DNA from: Oscillospiraceae bacterium
GTDB taxonomy: Bacteria; Bacillota; Clostridia; Oscillospirales; Oscillospiraceae
Direction of reading: 5' to 3'
DNA length: 64,000 bases
Assembly: GCA_009778485.1 (NCBI GenBank)
Contig: WRJQ01000001.1
Coordinates: 21,116-85,115 of the forward strand
The notes below the pieces were generated by a model. It had not been told where the DNA came from and made no database searches. It worked only from the letters and a program-made list of their open reading frames with translations. Each line of letters opens with the position of its first letter. The first letter of the stretch is position 1. A program made the position numbers and the translations under genes. Below are positions 10,203-17,093 of the stretch, one piece after another.

Positions 10203-11131
10203 GCGGAAGACTTAAAGATTACTATGACGCAAAACCAAGCTGGACAACCCCGGTCATAATTGAGTCCCATATAAACGGTCTGCGAACTAAGGAGCACAAC
10301 CCCAACACGCCGATAGGGCACGAAGAAGTAGCCGCTGAAGCGATAAAGTGCTGGGAAGCGGGCGCCTGCGCCATCCATCTGCACAACTCAAACATAGGCA
10401 TGGGCGGGGAAGAGGCATACGAAGACTACATGAGGACAGCCCGCCCCATGATGGAAAAATATCCTGACATCTTCTGGTACAGCACGGGCACCGGCGCGAC
10501 AAGCGACGTGCTCTCAGGCAACGAGCACGTCGAGCTCCTCAAGGAGCGCGCAGGGGTCTGCCTTAGCTGCGTAGACTGCGGCTCTGCGAACTTGCCCTTT
10601 GCTGTTGATGAGCACGGGAACATAGCAGGCGTGACATACGCAGTCCCGTTCAGCGTCCTTAACAGGCAGGTAGAGTCGTGCATCAAGCATGAGATCGGGA
10701 TAATCTGGGGAATCTACGAACCCGGTTATCTGCGCACAGCCCAGCAGTACATCAAAAGGGGGCGCGTGTCGAAAGGCTCCAGCATAGACTTCTACTTCTT
10801 TGGGGATTACGGTTCGGTTGCCCTGCCGCCGATTAACACAAACGGCGTGCCGCCTACTCTTGAGAGCCTGTATTTCTATCTCGACTTGATGGGCGACATC
10901 GGTTTGCCCTGGTTTATTTCGATCTGGGGCGAGGGGAACGCCGATACCCGCCCGTTCATAAAACGCGTCATCGAGCTGGGCGGGCATGTAAAAACAGGCC
11001 TCGAGCTTTTCTACGACCCTGACCGCAACCCGACGAACGTTGAGCTGCTTCAGGAAGCGCAGGAAATCGCGAGGGAAGTAGGCCGCCCGCTGGCGCGCCG
11101 GGAAGAAGCCAAAGCGATACTCGGGTTCTAG
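10199..11131 (+). CDS. BKACE family (DUF849, 3-keto-5-aminohexanoate cleavage-like) enzyme
   Basis: AGACAIHLHN metal-binding HxH, DIFWYSTGTGAT, ETGLEL-like KTGLELF; ATGA overlap with ygfK stop. Confidence 0.82.
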   Translation: MSGRLKDYYDAKPSWTTPVIIESHINGLRTKEHNPNTPIGHEEVAAEAIKCWEAGACAIHLHNSNIGMGGEEAYEDYMRTARPMMEKYPDIFWYSTGTGATSDVLSGNEHVELLKERAGVCLSCVDCGSANLPFAVDEHGNIAGVTYAVPFSVLNRQVESCIKHEIGIIWGIYEPGYLRTAQQYIKRGRVSKGSSIDFYFFGDYGSVALPPINTNGVPPTLESLYFYLDLMGDIGLPWFISIWGEGNADTRPFIKRVIELGGHVKTGLELFYDPDRNPTNVELLQEAQEIAREVGRPLARREEAKAILGF

Positions 11132-11415
11132 GAGCCAGACTTCCCGGTGGTTTTGCCTATGTAATCGACGCCCCATTCTTCCAGCTTTTCCCTCTGGCAG
11201 GTCGGGAACTGATCCAGGCACATGTGGAACACGATGCAAGCCTTGCAATTGTCGTAGTACACGCAGCCGGTGTGCCAGCAGTCGCACTTGTTGGCCTCCG
11301 AGTCGCCTGCGCACGCAAAAGCCGCCTCCATACCCTCTTTGGTGACATTTGTCGGCGGATTGTCCCTCCACCTGAACTTGTCCTTTTGTTCCAGCATATT
11401 CTTCTTCTCTGACAT
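11128..11415 (-). CDS. Small cysteine-rich protein of unknown function
   Basis: 95 aa; CxCx4Cx5Cx2Cx5Cx6C cluster (CDCWHTGCVYYDNCKACIVFHMCLDQFPTC); ATG at 11415 preceded by GAAAGGA; downstream of xdhB-like gene on the same strand. Confidence 0.75.
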   Translation of the reverse strand: MSEKKNMLEQKDKFRWRDNPPTNVTKEGMEAAFACAGDSEANKCDCWHTGCVYYDNCKACIVFHMCLDQFPTCQREKLEEWGVDYIGKTTGKSGS

Positions 11416-11445
11416 TTTAACGCATCCTTTCAAAATTAGATGTGA

Positions 11446-12312
11446 TTAGATGTGATTTGATTCTAGAAAATCGCGGAGCAGATTCATGCAGACTTGCTTC
11501 CTGTAGTCGGCGCTCACTCTGCCGGCGACAGGGACGATAGCCATATTATAAGCGTCGATGTAAGCTTCCTTGAGCGCGGAAGCTTCTTCGACGCTTTTGC
11601 CAACAAGCATACGGTCAATCTCATCCAGGCAGACGATGACATCGCCAATAGACCCGAATGCGGCCGCGCAATTGCATATAATCCCGTCCCGGACATCCAT
11701 TATGCCCGCGAACGCAACCCGCGAGATGGCAAGCGCTCTCCTTCCGCCCACCTTCTTGTAATAATAGTTATCTATGCCATGTATGGGCATGAGGACTTCA
11801 ACAATGAGCTCGTCCGGCGCGAGATCCAGTTTTTTGCGCCCGAGGTAGAACTTCCTGATTGGCAAAATACGCTCGCTGTCAGCGCTTACCAGGCGGAGCA
11901 TCGAGTTTGTTGCCATGAAGATCAGCGCGCTGTCGGCTTTAGGAGAACCGTTGCCGATATTCCCTCCGATGCTACCCATGTTACGTATTGCGGGAGCAGC
12001 GATTTGGAGGCATGCATCCCTGAGGATTCCGGGTGTATGCGCAGAGCATATAAGCTGCGAGAACGTACAAGCCGCCCCAAAACGGATGAACTCATCATCT
12101 TGCGCGATGCGTTTCATCTCAGGCACTTTACCCAAGAACAGGTAAGCGGCGTCTGCTCTGCCTTCTATCATCAGGTCAGTCCCGCCTGCGTAGGGTATTA
12201 GGCCGGGGTTCTCTTTACGCAGCTTGAGCGCTTCATCAAGCGAACCGGCAGTGACGCTGCCGGAAGCGGGTTGATTACTCTGCGCATCGGGGAGCCTTTC
12301 GCTGCCTACCAT
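11446..12312 (-). CDS. xdhB: Xanthine dehydrogenase FAD-binding subunit
   Basis: YAGGTDLMIEGR, IRNMGSIGGNIGNGSPKADS FAD-binding motifs; overlaps xdhC-like gene. Confidence 0.87.
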   Translation of the reverse strand: MVGSERLPDAQSNQPASGSVTAGSLDEALKLRKENPGLIPYAGGTDLMIEGRADAAYLFLGKVPEMKRIAQDDEFIRFGAACTFSQLICSAHTPGILRDACLQIAAPAIRNMGSIGGNIGNGSPKADSALIFMATNSMLRLVSADSERILPIRKFYLGRKKLDLAPDELIVEVLMPIHGIDNYYYKKVGGRRALAISRVAFAGIMDVRDGIICNCAAAFGSIGDVIVCLDEIDRMLVGKSVEEASALKEAYIDAYNMAIVPVAGRVSADYRKQVCMNLLRDFLESNHI

Positions 12313-12782
12313 AATCCGTCTCCTTCCTCGGCGGCAATGCCTATAGCTTTGACTATTGCGTTATATCCTGTACAGCGGCACAAGTTACCGGATATGCCGG
12401 TCCGTATCTCATCTTCCGTCGGGTGAGGGGTGGCCGCCAGGATGCACTCCGAAGCGAGTATCATGCCGGGTATGCAAAACCCGCACTGCACGGCGGAGAC
12501 CGACTCATATGCCTTGTCGAGCGCGGCAAACCGCGCTGTTTTGCTGTAGCCCTCAATAGTGGTAACGCCCGAGCCGTCTATGCTCCCCATAGCCACTAGG
12601 CATGAGTTTGCGAGCTTTCCGTCAATTATGACCGAACACGCCCCGCATTCGCCCTCCCGGCAGCCGCATTTTGTGCCTGTCATGCGGTATTCGTCTCGCA
12701 GCACGTCAAGGAGCCTGGCTTCGGGCGAGCCTGTATAGAGCATCTCGTTTCCGTTAAGGTTGAAGTTGATTCCGGCAGGCAT
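12306..12782 (-). CDS. xdhC: Xanthine dehydrogenase [2Fe-2S] subunit
   Basis: KCGCREGECGACSVIIDG and VQCGFCIPGMI...GNLCRCTGY. Confidence 0.9.
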   Translation of the reverse strand: MPAGINFNLNGNEMLYTGSPEARLLDVLRDEYRMTGTKCGCREGECGACSVIIDGKLANSCLVAMGSIDGSGVTTIEGYSKTARFAALDKAYESVSAVQCGFCIPGMILASECILAATPHPTEDEIRTGISGNLCRCTGYNAIVKAIGIAAEEGDGLW

Positions 12783-12812
12783 ATATGACCAACCTTTCTG
12801 AAGTGTACTTTT

Positions 12813-14912
12813 TCAATATAAAGCCTTTACCACATCTTCGGGCAGGAAAGGCGTTTTGCTGAGCTTTACACCGATTGCGTTTTCGATTGCCTCAATGGTC
12901 GCCGGAGCGCCGCCTACGAGAGGCAGCTCGCCTGCGCCCTTCGCGCCGTAAGGACCCTCCGGGTACTCTTCGACGTGAAGCGATACGTCAACGGCAGGGA
13001 AGTCGACTGCCGTCGGGATCAGGTAATCGCTGAAAGAGTTGTTCCTGATACGCCCGTTTACTGCGGCGATGCTTTCCATCATCCCATACCCCAGGCTCTG
13101 GACAAGGCCGCCCTCCATTTGACCTACGGCGATGTTCTCGTCGATAGGCGTGCCGATATCGTAAGAGCCCCAGGCTCCGAGAATGCGAATATCTCCGGTA
13201 AACGTATCGACTTCAACCTCTACGGCTGTTGCAGCCCAGGAAAATGTCGGGTAGGCGTCGCCCTGGAATTTGTCTATATCGAACGTAATCATAAAGTCCG
13301 GATGGACGTACCGCTCCTCGATTACCTGCTCCTCGCCGTCCAGCCATTCATCCTTGAGCCGGGCGGCTGCGCGCCGCAGGAGCTCGCCGACGACCATGAC
13401 CGATCGAGAAGCGACTGTCGGGCCTGAGTTCGGGACCCTCCCTGTATCGGGGAGCTTTATTATTACACGGTCGAAAGGCAAGCCAAGTTCCTGAGCCACG
13501 ATCTTCGTGAACGCTGTACTTAAGCCCTGCCCTATATCAGTATTGGCGACGAGGATTTCCGCATAGCCATCTTTATCCTTGCGCAGCCTGACGACCGCCT
13601 TGATAATATCGCGTTCACCGATGCCTGTGAAGCCAGCCCCGTGGTATACAGCCGACATCGCGATCCCCTTGCGGAGCCGCCCCTGTTGATCCGCGTACGC
13701 TTCCTTCTTCCTGCGATAGTCGCAAGCCTGCGCGACCTCGTCCATCATCGCAGGCAAGGGTACGTTGAAATGATGCATGCCGCTCGTGGAAGTCGCGTCG
13801 CCCAGCTTTGCCGTGTGCGCAAGCTTGAAATCCAGGGGATCCTCGCCGAGGTCCTTGGCGATATGTGACATCATCATCTCAACCGCGAAAAACATCTGCG
13901 GCCCGCCGAAACCCCTGAAGGCTCCGCTTGGCACGGTGTTTGTCTTGCGCGCCTCGCCCTTGACTTTCAGGTTCTCTATGCTGTATACCCCTCCGCCGGC
14001 AATGACGCCGCGCTGGAGGACGACAGGGGTCATGGTTGTGTATGCGCCGGCGTCGTATACCGCCTCGATCTGCATTGCGGTGACGCGCCCATCTTTGACA
14101 GCGGCTTTTATATCGCAAAAAGCAGGGTGGCGCTTGCTTGTGAACTCGACGTCTTCCCTGCGGCTGAGCACGACCCGCACCGGTTTCCCGGTCACATACG
14201 CCGCGACTGCAGCCTGGCATGCCAGTACGGAAGGGTAGTCCTCCTTGCCGCCGAAGCCGCCGCCCGTGACGTCCTGCGCGATTATCACGTCTTCGGGGAG
14301 GAGCCCGGTAGCCTCGGCGACTGCCGTGTGCACGTAATAGGGGCATTGCATCGTGCCGTGTACAAGCATTTTCCCCTGCGCGTACTCAGCGATCATGCCG
14401 TTCGTCTCGAGATACATCTGCTCCTGCCGGCCTGTTTCAAAGCTTTCTTCGTATATCCTGTCCGCATGCGCGAACGCTATCGCGATGTCGCCTTTTTCGT
14501 AGCCGTACTCGAAGAACGCCACAGGCGACTTGCGCGCGTCAAACTCAGGGGTAAGTATATCGTACTCAACCTCTATGCAAGCAAGAAGCCTGTCGACCTC
14601 GCGCTCTTCGGGTCCGACGATAATTCCTATCGGGTCGCCTATATACTCGACTGTCCTCTCCGCGAAGACAGGCGTATCGTCCTGTACTATATGGACACGG
14701 TTCAAGCCCGGTATTCTGCGATGGTCAATGAAATCGTAGCCCTCCGGCATCGCGGGGAGGTTTATGCTCAGCACGTCCGCTTTCGCGTGCTTCGAGCGTA
14801 AAATGCGCCCGTACAGCATACCTGTGGCGTCGTAATCGCAAACATATTCCGCCAGACCCCGCGTTTTGGCGCAGTGGTCTATCTTGGGGACTGACTTACT
14901 GATCGGTTTCAT
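12813..14912 (-). CDS. xdhA: Xanthine dehydrogenase molybdopterin-binding subunit
   Basis: GGGFGGKEDYP, GAFRGFGGPQ, YGAKGAGELP molybdenum hydroxylase motifs. Confidence 0.88.
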   Translation of the reverse strand: MKPISKSVPKIDHCAKTRGLAEYVCDYDATGMLYGRILRSKHAKADVLSINLPAMPEGYDFIDHRRIPGLNRVHIVQDDTPVFAERTVEYIGDPIGIIVGPEEREVDRLLACIEVEYDILTPEFDARKSPVAFFEYGYEKGDIAIAFAHADRIYEESFETGRQEQMYLETNGMIAEYAQGKMLVHGTMQCPYYVHTAVAEATGLLPEDVIIAQDVTGGGFGGKEDYPSVLACQAAVAAYVTGKPVRVVLSRREDVEFTSKRHPAFCDIKAAVKDGRVTAMQIEAVYDAGAYTTMTPVVLQRGVIAGGGVYSIENLKVKGEARKTNTVPSGAFRGFGGPQMFFAVEMMMSHIAKDLGEDPLDFKLAHTAKLGDATSTSGMHHFNVPLPAMMDEVAQACDYRRKKEAYADQQGRLRKGIAMSAVYHGAGFTGIGERDIIKAVVRLRKDKDGYAEILVANTDIGQGLSTAFTKIVAQELGLPFDRVIIKLPDTGRVPNSGPTVASRSVMVVGELLRRAAARLKDEWLDGEEQVIEERYVHPDFMITFDIDKFQGDAYPTFSWAATAVEVEVDTFTGDIRILGAWGSYDIGTPIDENIAVGQMEGGLVQSLGYGMMESIAAVNGRIRNNSFSDYLIPTAVDFPAVDVSLHVEEYPEGPYGAKGAGELPLVGGAPATIEAIENAIGVKLSKTPFLPEDVVKALY

Positions 14913-14923
14913 GTAAGCTGCTC

Positions 14924-16201
14924 CTAATCTAGATCGATTTTTGCTCCGCGGACGTATTTGTCGCGGATGATACTGTCGTCTGAGAAGTAGATTATCCTGG
15001 CAAGGCGTTCTTCGAATGTAAGTGGGTTTGAGGAAGGTATGGCGCTATCGTCTATGACGACCGCGTCAAACTCGTACCCTTCGATAAAGCTGCCCGCTTT
15101 CCCGAAGAAAGCGCCGCCCCCTGCTGAGCCGAGGTAGAATGCCTCCTGGACGGAGAGCGGGGGGTCGTCATGCGCGACGATCCTCCAGTAAAGCTTTGAG
15201 GATTGTATCGCGTCGCTCATCGCGCGCAGTATCGACAGGTGGCAGCCGCCCGCGACGTCGCTTCCAAGGCCGACCTTGATGCCTTGGGTAATGAATCTGC
15301 GGATTGGCGCGATGCCGGAGGACAGGTTTATATTCGACTGCGGGCAGTGGGCTACGAAGACGCCGTTATCCTTGAGCAGGTTTTCCTCGGAGCCTTCGCT
15401 CCAGACGCAGTGAGCCATGATTGTCGGCGCTCCGGCTCCCCCGAAAAGCCCGAAGCGGTCGTAAGCCCCCGCGTACGAGTCTGCCTGCGGGCACAGCTCG
15501 CGCACCCAGGCGATTTCTTCCTTGTTCTCCGATAGATGGGACTGGACAGGCAAGCCATATTTCCTCTGCAGCGCGCCCAGCCCTTCCATGAGCTCGTCGC
15601 TGCAAGCAGGCACGAAACGCGGCGTGATGATAGGCGAAGTGTTTTTATATCTATCCTTTGTGGATCGTATCCATACGTCTGTCGCTTTTATGGCCGCGTC
15701 CGCGCTCTCGGAGCGGAGCGTGTCGGGGCAGTTCCTGTCCATATTCACCTTGCCGACGTATGTGACAATCCCCGAGCGATCGAGCTTGTCCATAAGCAGC
15801 ATCGTCGCCGGAGTATGCAATGTGGCAAACACGCATGCCCTTGTCGTCGCGCTGCGCCTCATCGCGTCGGCGAAAATGCTGTAGGCAGAGTTCGCGTAGT
15901 CGATCTCAACGTATTTCGACTCTTCAGGGAATGTGTAGGCCTCGAGCCAGTCGAGCAGCTCCGCGTCCATGCCGAGCCCCCTGAATGCGTATTGCGGGGC
16001 ATGCACGTGGAGGTCGCATAAGCCGGGTATGATGAGGCAGCCGCTGTGGTCGGCGACGGGGAATGAAGCGCACTCGGCGGGGATTTCCGCGAAAATTCCT
16101 TTTACAAGCGCGTTTTCACAAATAAGGTATCCGTCTTTGAGCGTTTCAAGCTCTTTTTGGGACTTACAGCAGCAAATATCGCCTTTTAGTATAAAGTTCA
16201 T
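14924..16201 (-). CDS. guaD: Guanine deaminase / SsnA-like amidohydrolase
   Basis: PGLCDLHVHAPQYAFRGLGMD, MAHCVW, GLGSDVAGG amidohydrolase motifs. Confidence 0.85.
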   Translation of the reverse strand: MNFILKGDICCCKSQKELETLKDGYLICENALVKGIFAEIPAECASFPVADHSGCLIIPGLCDLHVHAPQYAFRGLGMDAELLDWLEAYTFPEESKYVEIDYANSAYSIFADAMRRSATTRACVFATLHTPATMLLMDKLDRSGIVTYVGKVNMDRNCPDTLRSESADAAIKATDVWIRSTKDRYKNTSPIITPRFVPACSDELMEGLGALQRKYGLPVQSHLSENKEEIAWVRELCPQADSYAGAYDRFGLFGGAGAPTIMAHCVWSEGSEENLLKDNGVFVAHCPQSNINLSSGIAPIRRFITQGIKVGLGSDVAGGCHLSILRAMSDAIQSSKLYWRIVAHDDPPLSVQEAFYLGSAGGGAFFGKAGSFIEGYEFDAVVIDDSAIPSSNPLTFEERLARIIYFSDDSIIRDKYVRGAKIDLD

Positions 16202-16210
16202 AGTGCCGAC

Positions 16211-16239
16211 ATTTTACCACATAAAAAAAGTGTTGACAA
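16211..16239 (-). promoter_or_regulatory. Predicted sigma-70 promoter for guaD-xdh operon
   Basis: On minus strand TTGTCA-N17-TAAAAT ending 9 nt upstream of the guaD ATG. Confidence 0.6.
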
Positions 16240-16261
16240 CATTCAGATTATAAGCTATTCT
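16233..16261 (+). promoter_or_regulatory. Predicted sigma-70 promoter for tRNA cluster
   Basis: TTGACA-N17-TATTCT, 33 nt upstream of tRNA-Asp. Confidence 0.7.
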
Positions 16262-16294
16262 AGTCTACGCCCAACCTTTGGTTGCGGTCTGCGA

Positions 16295-16371
16295 GGCCCA
16301 GTAGTTCAGTTGGTTAGAACGCCAGCCTGTCACGCTGGAGGTCGACGGTTCGAGCCCGTTCTGGGTCGCCA
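16295..16371 (+). tRNA. tRNA-Asp (GTC)
   Basis: GGCCCAG/CTGGGTC acceptor stem, CCTGTCACG anticodon loop, TTCGAGCC T-loop, encoded CCA. Confidence 0.97.
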
Positions 16372-16467
16372 ACAATTTTTCCGGTCAACGACGCGGCGGC
16401 GGCGCCTGTGTTGGCCGCCTGTCAGGCAAAGCGATGCTCGCCTTGGGGCGGCGTCCGGTTTTCATGC

Positions 16468-16543
16468 GCCTCTGTAGCTCAGTCGGTAGAGCAGTGGACT
16501 GAAAATCCACGTGTCGTTGGTTCGATTCCGACCGGAGGCACCA
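16468..16543 (+). tRNA. tRNA-Phe (GAA)
   Basis: GCCTCTG/CGGAGGC acceptor, CTGAAAATC anticodon loop, CCA end. Confidence 0.97.
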
Positions 16544-16587
16544 GCATTATGTTCAAGCGCCGCAAGCGCGCTGTCAATATATCTCAC

Positions 16588-16663
16588 GCGGGCGTAGCTC
16601 ATCCGGTAGAGCGCCACCTTGCCAAGGTGGAGGTAGCGAGTTCGAGCCTCGTCGCCCGCTCCA
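16588..16663 (+). tRNA. tRNA-Gly (GCC)
   Basis: GCGGGCG/CGCCCGC acceptor, CTTGCCAAG anticodon loop, CCA end. Confidence 0.97.
16634..16663 (+). repeat. 30-bp direct repeat, copy 1 (3' end of tRNA-Gly)
   Basis: TAGCGAGTTCGAGCCTCGTCGCCCGCTCCA. Confidence 0.95.
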
Positions 16664-16781
16664 GAGTACAACAGTAGAGCTCCAGTACTGCGGCGTTGCC
16701 TTGAATCGCTACCTCCACCTGTGCCGAAGGCACGTTAAATCCGAGGTGGGGCCCCCGAAAAGCTTGCTTTTTGGGGTAATA

Positions 16782-16811
16782 TAGCGAGTTCGAGCCTCGT
16801 CGCCCGCTCCA
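16782..16811 (+). repeat. 30-bp direct repeat, copy 2 (orphan tRNA-Gly 3' end)
   Basis: Perfect copy of 16634-16663. Confidence 0.95.
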
Positions 16812-16833
16812 TCGTCCTCACAAGCAGAGCTAT

Positions 16834-16908
16834 GGCGACATAGCCAAGTGGTAAGGCAAGGGTCTGCAAAATCCTCACGCCCCGGTTCAAATCCGGGTGT
16901 CGCCTCCA
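16834..16908 (+). tRNA. tRNA-Cys (GCA)
   Basis: GGCGACA/TGTCGCC acceptor, TCTGCAAAA anticodon loop, CCA end. Confidence 0.96.
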
Positions 16909-17003
16909 GAAAAAAAGCCTCTTAGTGCATTGCATAGCAAGCATTAAGGGCTTTTGCTATGTATAAACGGTTCATAAGTACAAATAATGAATTTTTTTAT
17001 ATG

Positions 17004-17032
17004 TTGACAATAAGTGTGTACTTTTGTAAAAT
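17004..17032 (+). promoter_or_regulatory. Predicted sigma-70 promoter for hppA
   Basis: TTGACA-N17-TAAAAT. Confidence 0.75.
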
Positions 17033-17093
17033 ATGTAGTTGGACTATACGTTTTACGGACGTACCCTTCACCGGAAAGGACTGATGTGTAACC

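Noticed and set aside
11128-11433. Possible longer start (TTG 11433) for the Cys-rich protein
   Set aside because: The AAAGGA SD lies inside that extension and fits ATG 11415 better.
16408-16677. 89-aa plus-strand ORF and opposing minus ORFs (16462-16671, 16735-16944)
   Set aside because: They run across tRNA-Phe, tRNA-Gly and tRNA-Cys; typical spurious ORFs over tRNA genes.
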